A stretch of 64,000 nt of DNA from JAVBTR01 sp031556065. Lineage in GTDB: Bacteria; Bacillota; Clostridia; Christensenellales; Aristaeellaceae. The stretch's first letter is position 1, and each line of letters starts with the position of its first letter. The position numbers were made by a program, and so were the translations under genes. Location of the stretch: positions 1-64,000 of the forward strand of contig JAVBTR010000018.1 in assembly GCA_031556065.1 (NCBI GenBank). Reading direction: 5' to 3'. A model generated the notes under the pieces. It did not search any database and had not been told where the DNA came from. It saw nothing but the letters and a program-made list of their open reading frames with translations. This document shows, piece by piece, positions 16,518 to 24,521 of the stretch.

Positions 16518-16859
16518 ATGAAACGCTACAGTGAGTTGGAAAAACAAGAGGCCCTGCAACGTGCTAAAGAAATTGGCGTTAAAAGAACTTGCGAAGAAAT
16601 GAACATCGCCATCCAATCCCTGTACAAGTGGCGCAACGACGAAAAACAGGCACTGAACCAGGCACAGTACATCATGGCAGCTACCCAGTATGCCGCCGCC
16701 CCAGCCGTTATCAATGCCAACGCCGCCCCCACGAATCTGGCTGGCATCGTCCAGGTGGATGACATTTATGAACCGAAAATTCGTGAACTGGAAGCCGAAA
16801 ACCATCGGCTGCGTCAGATCATCGTGAAGTTGAAGCAAGTCATTGTAGAGCTTTCATAA
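16518..16859 (+). CDS. orphan IS3 OrfA-like HTH/coiled-coil protein
   Basis: 113 residues. The N-terminus (MKRYSELEKQEALQRAKEIG ... EEMNIAIQSLYKWRND) is the helix-turn-helix of transposase OrfA proteins of the IS3 family. The C-terminus (about 80-113) is a leucine-zipper-like coiled coil with heptads EIRELEAENHRLRQII. Between them is an Ala/Asn/Pro linker that is not typical of OrfA. No OrfB and no terminal repeats are nearby, so it may be a domesticated DNA-binding protein. The start at 16518 follows GGAGG (11-base gap); the preceding open frame covers the promoter. Confidence 0.7.
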   Translation: MKRYSELEKQEALQRAKEIGVKRTCEEMNIAIQSLYKWRNDEKQALNQAQYIMAATQYAAAPAVINANAAPTNLAGIVQVDDIYEPKIRELEAENHRLRQIIVKLKQVIVELS

Positions 16860-16916
16860 CTTAAAAAGCAGCTTTCAGACAATTGTATAATGGTATTGGG
16901 CCTAAAGGCCTTGGAA

Positions 16917-16970
16917 AAAAACCCCTCCTTCGTATAATGATCTTATCATCACTACGAAAGAGGGGTTTTT
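16917..16970 (+). promoter_or_regulatory. hairpin that contains the HdeD-like gene's RBS
   Basis: AAAAACCCCTC (from 16917) pairs with AGGGGTTTTT (to 16970), with an inner stem TTCGTA/TACGAA. The 3' arm holds the AGGGG ribosome binding site and ends 3 bases before the ATG at 16974. It can act as a terminator for the gene before it and would mask the RBS of the gene after it. Confidence 0.75.
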
Positions 16971-16973
16971 GTT

Positions 16974-17534
16974 ATGTTAGAACGTTTGAAGACCATGCGG
17001 TGGTTAATGCTGGTATCCGGTATCCTGTGTATTGTTGTGGGCATTTCTGTTATGGCTACACCCTTTGCCAATCTGCTGGGGTTGGCTGTGTTTATCAGTA
17101 TTTGTATGCTGATCTCTGGTTTTTCCGAAGTCGCTTCCTATTTTTCCGAGGATAAAGAGTACCGTTCCGGTTGGGTTCTGACAGGCGGCATCATCACCCT
17201 ACTGGTGGCGCTGTGGCTGCTCTTTGGCCATGGTACTGCCGCCATCGCTGCTGTGATTCCCTTTGTGTTCGCGGTATGGGTATTGGTTTCCGGCATCACC
17301 CGGGCTGTTGGCGCGTTTTCTTTGAAAAGCTATGGTGCCGGCAACTGGGGCTGGGTATTGGCTGCGGGTATTCTTGAAGCGGTTCTGGGCGGCCTGATGA
17401 TGTTCTACCCGCTGCTTTCTGTAACCCTTATTTCCGCCGTTCTGGCCATGATGTTCATTAGCCACGGTATCAGCGATATCGCCGTGTTCGCGGGGCTTAC
17501 CAAGGCGAAAAAGTTTATCAACAAGTTTCGGTAA
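16974..17534 (+). CDS. HdeD/DUF308 family membrane protein
   Basis: 186 residues with six hydrophobic segments (about 10-28, 34-54, 68-85, 91-110, 124-146, 151-171), the HdeD arrangement of three internal repeats of two helices. Gly-rich pairs such as SGILCIVVGI and AGILEAVLGG mark the repeats. Integral membrane protein; in enterobacteria HdeD is linked with acid resistance, but the role in Firmicutes is not established. The RBS AGGGG lies 8 bases upstream of the ATG, inside a hairpin. Confidence 0.88.
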   Translation: MLERLKTMRWLMLVSGILCIVVGISVMATPFANLLGLAVFISICMLISGFSEVASYFSEDKEYRSGWVLTGGIITLLVALWLLFGHGTAAIAAVIPFVFAVWVLVSGITRAVGAFSLKSYGAGNWGWVLAAGILEAVLGGLMMFYPLLSVTLISAVLAMMFISHGISDIAVFAGLTKAKKFINKFR

Positions 17535-17639
17535 TTCACAGTTCGTTAACATTCTTTTCAAATTCAACACATAAAACCGGGTTATACTTATCTTATCCCA
17601 AAAGGATAATTTGAGTGAAAACGGAGGTCTTGAAAAAAA

Positions 17640-17756
17640 ATGTGGACGATCATGTTATGTGCGCTGGTTTGCGTAATGGCGGATACCTTCATTAAAAGCA
17701 GACAGACCGTTGTATACAATAAAGCGTACAGCGTAAAGTATGTTCGAAGGTTCTAA
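17640..17756 (+). CDS. small ORF, 38 residues, hydrophobic N-terminus
   Basis: ATG at 17640 opens a 38-residue peptide that starts MWTIMLCALVCVMADTFI, one short membrane-like helix, then a basic Tyr/Lys/Arg tail (KSRQ ... KYVRRF). GGAGG lies 12 bases upstream, a long gap. Directly after the stop is a strong intrinsic terminator at 17763. The peptide shows no similarity I recognise. An independent unit with terminator supports a real gene, but the peptide could also be a by-product of an sRNA. Confidence 0.5.
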   Translation: MWTIMLCALVCVMADTFIKSRQTVVYNKAYSVKYVRRF

Positions 17757-17762
17757 GCAAAA

Positions 17763-17798
17763 AAGAAGCGGTTGCGGCTTGCAATCGCTTCTTTTTTT
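17763..17798 (+). terminator. intrinsic terminator after the 38-residue ORF
   Basis: AAGAAGCGGTTGC (17763-17775) pairs with GCAATCGCTTCTT (17781-17793), followed by a run of T. One G-U pair in the stem. Confidence 0.9.
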
Positions 17799-17813
17799 GC
17801 TTGTGCCTGGGGA

Positions 17814-17933
17814 TAAGCTTGTGTCAAGGATCGCTTCGCTGCCTTGACCTGGGTGATGCTTTCCGATTTCAATAGGTTACGGGGGAACGGCAGGGCCTGC
17901 CTTGCACCCGCAAGGGGATAATCCCCTTGACCC
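17814..17933 (-). repeat. 3'-UTR interspersed repeat, copy B
   Basis: On the minus strand it starts one base after the glmM stop with GGGTCAAGGGG, contains AAGGGG/CCCCTT and GGCAGG/CCTGCC hairpins and the identical block CCCCCGTAACCTATTGAAAT, and ends ACACAAGCTTA. It is copy A (13844) in reverse. The apical hairpin differs from copy A in both arms, so pairing is kept. Confidence 0.9.
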
Positions 17934-17934
17934 A

Positions 17935-19281
17935 TTATTTTAACTTGCCCTCGATCAGCATGGCGATATCGTAAACGTCCTTATCCATTTCATACTGATC
18001 CGGGCCCTCGATCATGATCCGCACCAGGGGTTCCGTACCGCTGGCCCTGACCAGCACCCGGCCCCGGCCTTCATACTTCTTTTCCATTACCTTAATGGCT
18101 CCGACAATCTCTTCATCCTGGTCGAAATCATACTTACGGCTGTCTGGCACACGGGCCACATACTGGCTCTGGGGCAGTACCTCCATCACCTGTGAAAGCG
18201 CGCCCAAGGATTTCTTGGTTTCCACCATAGCCGTTAACACTTGGATGGCAGTAATCAGCCCATCCCCAGTGGTGTTATAATCTAAAAAGATCACATGGCC
18301 GGACTGTTCGCCGCCCAGGTTGTAGTTGTTCTCCAGCATGTCTTCCAGCACATAGCGGTCCCCCACCTTGGTTTTCACTTGGCCGATGCCATGCTTTTTC
18401 AGCGCCAAATCCACGCCCATATTGCTCATGATGGTTGTAACCAACGTATTGTTGCGCAAACGGCCCTTTTGCTTCATGTGCAGGGCACAGATGCACATCA
18501 CCTGATCCCCGTCTACAATCTTGCCCCGCTCATCCACGCAGATCAGCCGATCCGCATCCCCATCGAAAGCAAGGCCAATATCCGCGCCCAGCTCCCGCAC
18601 CAGCTCGCAAAGCCGCTCCGGGTGGGTAGAGCCGCAGTTTTCATTAATATTGGTGCCGTCCGGCTCGTGGTAATAAACCGATACCGAGGCCCCCAGCTCC
18701 TGCAGGGCTGTAGGCGCTACCTGGTAGCTGGCCCCCTGGGCGCAATCCACCACGATATGCAGGCCATCCAGCCGGACGCCGGTGGTTTCCTTCACAAAAT
18801 CGATATACCGACGCTGGGCGTTACGCTGGCGCACAGGCCGCCCTACCCTGGAGCCTACCGGCATTTTAAAATTCCCAATACCGCTGTGGATAATTTCTTC
18901 CATACGGTCCTCAATAGCGTCGGGCAGCTTGCAGCCGTTCTTGTCGAAAAACTTAATGCCGTTATATTCCACCGTGTTATGGCTGGCGGAAATAACCACC
19001 CCCGCATCCGCCTGGTAGTACCTGGTAAGGTAGGCAATACCGGGCGTGGGCAGTACATCTACCAAAACGGCCCGGGCACCCACGGAGCAGATGCCCGCCA
19101 CCAGCGCAGCTTCCAGCATTTCGCCGGAAATGCGCGTATCCCGGCCTACCAATAAGGTGGGCCTATGCACATTGCTGGCCAGCACAAATGCCCCAGCCTG
19201 GCCTAACTTAAACGCTAATTCGCATGTGAGGGATTCATTGGCAACCCCCCGCACCCCGTCTGTTCCGAATAACCTTGCCAT
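17935..19281 (-). CDS. glmM: phosphoglucosamine mutase GlmM
   Basis: Interconverts glucosamine 6-phosphate and glucosamine 1-phosphate on the way to UDP-GlcNAc for peptidoglycan. 448 residues, normal length. Phosphoserine site Ser100 lies in SASHNTVEYNG (the family usually has SASHNPxEDNG), the metal loop is DGDADR, and the C-terminal phosphate-binding loop is RASGTEPLVR. The start at 19281 has GAGGTGG 6 bases upstream and gives the typical MARLFGTDGVRG beginning. Transcribed alone. Confidence 0.96.
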   Translation of the reverse strand: MARLFGTDGVRGVANESLTCELAFKLGQAGAFVLASNVHRPTLLVGRDTRISGEMLEAALVAGICSVGARAVLVDVLPTPGIAYLTRYYQADAGVVISASHNTVEYNGIKFFDKNGCKLPDAIEDRMEEIIHSGIGNFKMPVGSRVGRPVRQRNAQRRYIDFVKETTGVRLDGLHIVVDCAQGASYQVAPTALQELGASVSVYYHEPDGTNINENCGSTHPERLCELVRELGADIGLAFDGDADRLICVDERGKIVDGDQVMCICALHMKQKGRLRNNTLVTTIMSNMGVDLALKKHGIGQVKTKVGDRYVLEDMLENNYNLGGEQSGHVIFLDYNTTGDGLITAIQVLTAMVETKKSLGALSQVMEVLPQSQYVARVPDSRKYDFDQDEEIVGAIKVMEKKYEGRGRVLVRASGTEPLVRIMIEGPDQYEMDKDVYDIAMLIEGKLK

Positions 19282-19312
19282 CTTTTTCCACCTCAATCAT
19301 TAATGCCTGACC

Positions 19313-19341
19313 AGTATAGCACGCAATACGTTTTAATACAA
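19313..19341 (-). promoter_or_regulatory. promoter of glmM
   Basis: Minus strand TTGTAT (19336-19341), 17-base spacer, TATACT (19313-19318). Confidence 0.65.
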
Positions 19342-19342
19342 C

Positions 19343-20497
19343 TTATTTGATATAGATTATCTCGCTGGCCTCGCTAAAGGCCCCGAACCGCTTCACACAG
19401 GCTTTGACTGCCTTTTTATCCGGCTTGATCCCGTTCTCATACCAGATATTCTTAACCGTCAGGGTGCTTTTCTTGTAATCGGCGCTCATTTCAACCCGAC
19501 CAATCAAATTCTCCCCTTGCAAAATAGGCAGCACATAGTAGCCAAACTTGCGTTGCTCCTGAGGGGTATAGATTTCCCATTTATAGTCGAAATCAAACAG
19601 CGCTTTAATCAACTTCCGATCCCACATCATCGGGTCCAGCGGTGCGATGAACTCCGTTCGCGGTTCTTCCTGCGCCCCATCCCCAAAGAGGCCTTCATCT
19701 TCCCTTAAATAGTATATGGGCGTTTTAATGTCTTCTATGCAAGCTTGCCGGATTTCTCCCGAATGAAGCAGCCTTTCAAAGGCCTGGTTTCTTGTATCTG
19801 CCTTGAAACTGTCAATACCCAGAAATGCGTCGGAAGGCTTGTTCCAAAGAAAGCCCACCCCGCCGATGCGCCGCTTTAAACGCATGGCGTAGTAATCCTC
19901 CTGGCTGGGGTTTGGGTCCGCTGCCTTTAAAACCGCCTTAGGCAGCAAGCTCTCCATAAAATCGTAGCAGCGCTGGGTACCCCGCTTATGGTGAATGCCC
20001 AGCTCGCCTCTAAAATACAGCGCTTCCAGCACTGCCCGGGCCACCGTTGTGGTGGACCAGTACCAATCCACCTTGTCTGTCATTTCCAGATCGCCAGAAA
20101 AGCTGGGGCCATTCTCTTTTAAAAATGCCCGCACCTTATCCCCATGTTCTTGAATCTGTTTTTCACTGCGCAGCTGCCCATTGCGGTATCCCTCCACTGT
20201 GCGGGCGAAGAGGGGCCAATCCTTCACAGGAAAAATAGCCATGTTCTTATCCCAATAATCACACAATTCCCGTGTTTCATAAAGGGCTTCATAGAGCATG
20301 GCTTTTCTATAATCTTTTACCCGGCTTTGCAAAGTTAAATCCGCATTGCGGCCGCAGGCATCCACCGGATCGTACTGAATGCAGCCCGCCTTTGAGACAA
20401 AATCCACTACGCCCGCTGTGCCATGGAACCGCTTTTCCCCCAGCAGGCCTTGCTTTTTCAGCAAGAAGCGCCTGGCCTCCCCTTTGCTTAAGTTCAT
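19343..20497 (-). CDS. YcaQ-like winged-helix DNA glycosylase family protein
   Basis: 384 residues of the HTH_42/YcaQ (AlkX) family. Members unhook DNA interstrand crosslinks. The Gln-aromatic-Asp catalytic motif is present as QYD (41-43, in GCIQYDPVDACGRNADL). Other family marks are YEALYETRELCDYWDKNMAIFP and PLDPMMWDRKLIKALFDFDYKWEIYTP. The gene follows dnaX with a 4-base overlap (ATGA) and ends 2 bases from the glmM -35 box. It is the last gene of a Gfo/Idh-dnaX-ycaQ operon. Confidence 0.88.
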   Translation of the reverse strand: MNLSKGEARRFLLKKQGLLGEKRFHGTAGVVDFVSKAGCIQYDPVDACGRNADLTLQSRVKDYRKAMLYEALYETRELCDYWDKNMAIFPVKDWPLFARTVEGYRNGQLRSEKQIQEHGDKVRAFLKENGPSFSGDLEMTDKVDWYWSTTTVARAVLEALYFRGELGIHHKRGTQRCYDFMESLLPKAVLKAADPNPSQEDYYAMRLKRRIGGVGFLWNKPSDAFLGIDSFKADTRNQAFERLLHSGEIRQACIEDIKTPIYYLREDEGLFGDGAQEEPRTEFIAPLDPMMWDRKLIKALFDFDYKWEIYTPQEQRKFGYYVLPILQGENLIGRVEMSADYKKSTLTVKNIWYENGIKPDKKAVKACVKRFGAFSEASEIIYIK

Positions 20498-22095
20498 TCG
20501 TCCCGAACCTGCACTTTCTCTTTGCCGAAAGTTTCCGTTAGCTGATCAATGCTGTTTTGCTCTCGGCGCTTTTCATCCCGGCCCACCAAGTCCTGCTCTA
20601 CATAAGCTTCAAAGAGCACCTCTTTGCCGCTAAGCTGGCTAAGAATCTTCGAAAACCCGGTACGGTTGCTTTCTTTATTTAAGATGTTGAGAAAAATATC
20701 GTCCGCCCTGGGAATCTCGTATCGGTACACGTTGCCATTTACCCCCATAAACCGCCCCTTGGCAAGGTTCGCGTACATAGAAGGGTTGTTTTTGCGCAGC
20801 TCCTTTTTCGCTTCCTCCCAAATTTTCGTATCGCTTTCCCCAGCCATGCTAGGCAATTGCTTCGGTGCCACAGCGGCGGCTGGCCTCTCTTCCATAGACC
20901 TGGCCGCAGCCTTTTGGAACTGTCCGCTTTCCAGCTTCTTTTGCAGACGGTTAATTTCGTTTTCCAAATCCTGCACACGGTCCTGAAGGCTTGAGGCATC
21001 CCCTTCCTTGGTTCTTGAACAGGCCTTGATACAAGCCACTTCCAAAGCGATCCGAGGGGAGGCGGCGTAGCGCATTTCTCCCTCCGCCTGGGCGAATATT
21101 TCAAGGAAGCGGATCAGCCTGCCCACATCGAAGCCATCGGCCTGATCCTCGTATTCTTTGGCGTCTTCCCTTGTCATTTCCAAAAGGTTTTCCAAATCAC
21201 CCTTGGCGGTTTTGGCTAACAGCAGGGCCCGCACATGGCGGCTTAAATCCTTTAAAAAGACCTGAGGCTCTTTCCCGTCCCGCATGAGCCTGTCGATCAG
21301 TTGCATGATATCCTTTAAGCTTTCTTCCTGCAAGGCTTTGGAAAAGCTGAATAAAAACGCCTTATCCGCCGTGCCTAAAACCCGGCGCACCACATCCCCG
21401 TCGATATTATTTTCATAGCTGATGCAAATATCCAGAATGCTCAAGGCATCCCGCATCCCGCCCTCGGCGGCCCGGGCGATCATCATTAACGCTTCGTCTG
21501 TTACCTTTACTTCCGCCCCATCGGCAGCCTCTTTAAGCCGTCCGGCCAGTTCTTGGGCGGTAAAACGGCCAAAATCGAACCGCTGACAGCGGCTTAACAC
21601 CGTGGCAGGGAGCTTTTGCGGTTCTGTAGTAGCCAAAATAAACACCACATGCTCCGGCGGTTCTTCCAGCGTCTTTAAAAGCGCATTGAAGGCCGCGGTT
21701 GAAAGCATGTGCACCTCGTCGATAATATAGACCTTGTAACGCCCATATTGGGGCGGATACTTCACCTTGTCCCTTAGATCGCGGATTTCATCCACGCCGT
21801 TGTTGCTGGCAGCGTCGATTTCCAATATATCTAAATCCGTCTGGGCGGAAAGGGCCACACAGGTATTGCAAACACCGCAGGCATCCCCGTTTATAGGCTG
21901 CTCACAGTTAATAGCCCTGGCCATGATTTTGGCCGTGCTGGTTTTACCCGTGCCCCGGCTGCCGCAAAACAGATAGGCGTGGGCAATGTGGTTTTGCATA
22001 ATCTGATTTTCCAGGGTTCTTTTTATATGCTCCTGGCCCACCATGGTTCTAAAAGAATCGGGCCGCCATTTGCGGTATAAAGCTTGATAGGCCAT
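20494..22095 (-). CDS. dnaX: DNA polymerase III subunit gamma/tau
   Basis: Clamp-loader ATPase, 533 residues. P-loop GSRGTGKTSTAK (near 46), the zinc-finger cysteines in CEQPINGDACGVCNTC, DEVHML (Walker B) and the SRC sensor in VLSRCQRFDF are all present. The tau-like C-terminal part (about 365-533) has a coiled-coil start and ends in a basic, charged tail. In many Firmicutes dnaX is followed by yaaK and recR; here those are replaced by a ycaQ-like gene. The start is 12 bases after the oxidoreductase stop, with AAAGGGGGAGCAGC as RBS region. Confidence 0.96.
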   Translation of the reverse strand: MAYQALYRKWRPDSFRTMVGQEHIKRTLENQIMQNHIAHAYLFCGSRGTGKTSTAKIMARAINCEQPINGDACGVCNTCVALSAQTDLDILEIDAASNNGVDEIRDLRDKVKYPPQYGRYKVYIIDEVHMLSTAAFNALLKTLEEPPEHVVFILATTEPQKLPATVLSRCQRFDFGRFTAQELAGRLKEAADGAEVKVTDEALMMIARAAEGGMRDALSILDICISYENNIDGDVVRRVLGTADKAFLFSFSKALQEESLKDIMQLIDRLMRDGKEPQVFLKDLSRHVRALLLAKTAKGDLENLLEMTREDAKEYEDQADGFDVGRLIRFLEIFAQAEGEMRYAASPRIALEVACIKACSRTKEGDASSLQDRVQDLENEINRLQKKLESGQFQKAAARSMEERPAAAVAPKQLPSMAGESDTKIWEEAKKELRKNNPSMYANLAKGRFMGVNGNVYRYEIPRADDIFLNILNKESNRTGFSKILSQLSGKEVLFEAYVEQDLVGRDEKRREQNSIDQLTETFGKEKVQVRDE

Positions 22096-22107
22096 GCTGC
22101 TCCCCCT

Positions 22108-23049
22108 TTATCTTACAAGGCTTTTATCGAATAGCTCCGCACACACAAGGGTGTCTTTGTGGGGCATCACGGACGATTCTAAAAGCCCCTTTTCAAGGCA
22201 ATCGATAAAATGGCGAATCTCGTACTGGAAGCCGTTTTCGGTGGATTGTTCAAAGATTTGTTCCGGCTTACCAGTCTTATGCAAATGAATTTTCTTGCAA
22301 GAATGCACTGGCTCTTCAATAAGCATGCGGCCCTGTGTTCCGTTGAAAACCGCGGTTCCGGCCATCGTACATTCAATAGAGCAGCGCATGTTGGCCAGAC
22401 AAGAGCCAAAATCCATGGTAAGATGGGTGGTCATATCAACCCCAAATTCATTATAGAGCACTGCAGCCTGGCTGCTTTTCAAAGGCAGGCCTACCAGGTC
22501 TGCCAGCGCCTCTATGCCATAAACCCCTACATCGTACATCGCGCCGCCGGCGGTTTCTTTTGTAACCACCCGGGAAGCCTTATCCGCGCAAAAGCCCACA
22601 TCGTAATTGGCACTGATGATTTGGCCGATTGCCCCGCTTTGAAGCAATTCCTTGGCTTTAATATAGGCCGGTACAAACCTGGACCACATGGCCTCCATCA
22701 CGAACACCTTCTTTGCCTTGGCCTTTTCAAACACGTCTTTAGCCTGTGCGGCGGTCAGGACCATGGGTTTTTCACACAAAACAGGGATACCGTGCTCGAT
22801 GCAAAGCAAAATGTTTTCATAATGAAAATTGTGGGTGGTGGCAATGTATACCGCGTCGGGCTTGTGTTCTTTGAGCATTGTTTCATAATCGCCGTACCAT
22901 GCTTCAATGCCGTTTCGTTCAGCTCCCAGCCTGGCCCGCTCCGCGCTTTTGCTGGCCACCGCCGTCACCTTTGCTCCTTCCACCACTTTAACTGCCTTAC
23001 AGAAAACATCCGCAATCCTGCCGGGACCCATGATGCCAAAACGTATCAT
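22108..23049 (-). CDS. Gfo/Idh/MocA family oxidoreductase
   Basis: NAD(P)-dependent sugar or polyol dehydrogenase family, 313 residues. N-terminal Rossmann motif GIMGPGRIADVF, then the hallmark CEKPM (catalytic Lys) and a C-terminal domain with GGAMYDVGVYGI (usual form GGG..DxGxH/Y). The substrate cannot be predicted. The start at 23049 has GGAGG 9 bases upstream. It is first in the operon with dnaX and ycaQ, an unusual partner for a clamp-loader gene. Confidence 0.92.
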   Translation of the reverse strand: MIRFGIMGPGRIADVFCKAVKVVEGAKVTAVASKSAERARLGAERNGIEAWYGDYETMLKEHKPDAVYIATTHNFHYENILLCIEHGIPVLCEKPMVLTAAQAKDVFEKAKAKKVFVMEAMWSRFVPAYIKAKELLQSGAIGQIISANYDVGFCADKASRVVTKETAGGAMYDVGVYGIEALADLVGLPLKSSQAAVLYNEFGVDMTTHLTMDFGSCLANMRCSIECTMAGTAVFNGTQGRMLIEEPVHSCKKIHLHKTGKPEQIFEQSTENGFQYEIRHFIDCLEKGLLESSVMPHKDTLVCAELFDKSLVR

Positions 23050-23079
23050 CGCTCTTTTCCTCCGAAAGTCTTTTCGCAT

Positions 23080-23108
23080 ATTGTAGCATTTTTTATGCCA
23101 ACTTTCAA
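23080..23108 (-). promoter_or_regulatory. promoter of the Gfo/Idh-dnaX-ycaQ operon
   Basis: Minus strand TTGAAA (23103-23108), 17-base spacer, TACAAT (23080-23085). Confidence 0.65.
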
Positions 23109-23114
23109 TTTTCG

Positions 23115-23123
23115 TGATATAAT
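23115..23123 (+). promoter_or_regulatory. extended -10 promoter of dut
   Basis: TGATATAAT: a TG-n extended -10 with TATAAT at 23118-23123. No -35 box is evident at the right distance. It lies 20 bases before the dut start. Confidence 0.55.
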
Positions 23124-23142
23124 TACCCGAGGTGTTTTAAAC

Positions 23143-23619
23143 ATGCAAAAAGCCGCTTTATTCGAAAAAGTATCGGAGAGCCAGTTCGCTTTGGATTCCG
23201 ATAGCCGGTATTATGAAAACATTGCCCTGCCCCGCCGGGCCACCCAAGGGGCCGCCGGGTACGATTTTGTAACCCCCATCCCCGTAGCCTTGGCTCCGGG
23301 CCAAACCCTTACCATCCCCACAGGCATTCGGGCCAAGATCGATGAAGGGGTGGTGCTGATGCTCTACCCCCGCAGCGGTCTGGGCTTTAAATACCAGATG
23401 CGTCTATGCAACACCGCCGGGGTGATCGACAGCGATTATTATTTTGCCGAAAACCAGGGGCATATTCTGGTCCGCATTGAAAATGGCGGGGATAAGCCCC
23501 TTAAGCTAAACCCCGGCGAACGGTTCTGCCAGGGGTTGTTCATTCCTTTTTTCATTACCTATAACGATGAAGCCGATGCAAGGCGCACAGGCGGCATCGG
23601 CTCCACAGGGTTATTGTAA
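23143..23619 (+). CDS. dut: dUTP diphosphatase (dUTPase)
   Basis: Hydrolyses dUTP to dUMP, keeping uracil out of DNA. 158 residues. Family motifs: GAAGYDF, PRSGLGFKY, NTAGVIDSDYY with the catalytic Asp, and the C-terminal Gly-rich flap RRTGGIGSTGLL. The open frame runs back to 22210 but that part is antisense to the oxidoreductase; the real start at 23143 has GAGGTG 8 bases upstream. It converges on rsmA and overlaps its end by 9 bases. Confidence 0.95.
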   Translation: MQKAALFEKVSESQFALDSDSRYYENIALPRRATQGAAGYDFVTPIPVALAPGQTLTIPTGIRAKIDEGVVLMLYPRSGLGFKYQMRLCNTAGVIDSDYYFAENQGHILVRIENGGDKPLKLNPGERFCQGLFIPFFITYNDEADARRTGGIGSTGLL

Positions 23620-24450
23620 TAATAGCTGATCAATGACGTTGCTAAGCAAGGCAAATTCTTCCAAGCTCAACTTTTCGCCCCGGATTTTTTCATCCAGCCC
23701 GGCTGCTTCCAAGGCCTTTAAAGCCATTTCCCGGCGAAGGCCCATAGCGGAGCAAAGGTTGTTGGCCATGGTCTTGCGCCGCATTAAAAAGGCGGCATGG
23801 GCCACTTTAAAAAAGGTTTTTTCATTGGCTGCAACAAGGGGTGTTTCCCGCCGTTCCATAACCACAAAAGCGCTATCCACTTTAGGCGCAGGGGTAAAGC
23901 ACTCCTTGGGCACTTCCATGGCAATATGAGGGGTGCTGTAATACTGGCACTTTACCGCCAGCATACCGTATTCACCAGTGCCGGGATGGGCCATAATTTT
24001 ATCGGCCACTTCCTTTTGCACCATCACAGCCACTCTTTTGATGGGCAATCCGCTGTCCCACAAAAGGGTAATCAAGGGCGTGGTAATATAATAAGGAATG
24101 TTGGCTACCACCAAAAAGCCTTCCCCCAAGGGTTTTGTAAGCTCCGGCAGGTTAGCGCAAAGCACATCCCCTTGAACCACCTCCACGTTATTAAAAACCG
24201 ATAAATACCCCTTTAGAAGGGGTATGAGCCTCTCGTCGATCTCCAAGGCAATGACTTTATTGGCGGCGCTGCACAGGGCCTTTGTCAGCGTTCCGGCTCC
24301 GGGGCCAATCTCCAGCACATTATCCTCTTTGGTCACCTTTGCACATTGGGCCAAGGCTTCCAGCAAGCTTTCATCGTAAATAAAATTCTGCCCCAAACCC
24401 TTTTTATAATTCAGTCCGCTGTCGCGAATCTGCTGCTTGGATTTTCCCAT
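23611..24450 (-). CDS. rsmA: 16S rRNA dimethyladenosine transferase RsmA/KsgA
   Basis: Dimethylates two adjacent adenines near the 3' end of 16S rRNA using SAM. 279 residues. GQNFIYDESLL, the SAM motif LEIGPGAGTLT and the catalytic NIPYYIT are present. It has its own promoter at 24473. The stop overlaps the convergent dut gene. Confidence 0.97.
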   Translation of the reverse strand: MGKSKQQIRDSGLNYKKGLGQNFIYDESLLEALAQCAKVTKEDNVLEIGPGAGTLTKALCSAANKVIALEIDERLIPLLKGYLSVFNNVEVVQGDVLCANLPELTKPLGEGFLVVANIPYYITTPLITLLWDSGLPIKRVAVMVQKEVADKIMAHPGTGEYGMLAVKCQYYSTPHIAMEVPKECFTPAPKVDSAFVVMERRETPLVAANEKTFFKVAHAAFLMRRKTMANNLCSAMGLRREMALKALEAAGLDEKIRGEKLSLEEFALLSNVIDQLLLQ

Positions 24451-24472
24451 GCCAATCCCCCTTTACGGTGGG

Positions 24473-24501
24473 ATTGTACCATGTTAAAGCTTCAATATCA
24501 A
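24473..24501 (-). promoter_or_regulatory. promoter of rsmA
   Basis: Minus strand TTGATA (24496-24501), 17-base spacer, TACAAT (24473-24478). On the plus strand the same interval reads TTGTAC-16-TATCAA, a weak mirror-image promoter for the zinc-ribbon gene. Confidence 0.6.
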
Positions 24502-24521
24502 CACTTTAGGAGGTTACGTAT

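Noticed and set aside
18295..19155. 286-residue frame opposite glmM
   Set aside because: It is a shadow of the GC-rich glmM codons; no RBS, promoter or family.
22210..23142. Long open frame fused to the front of dut
   Set aside because: It is antisense to the Gfo/Idh gene; dut begins at 23143 with its own RBS and extended -10.
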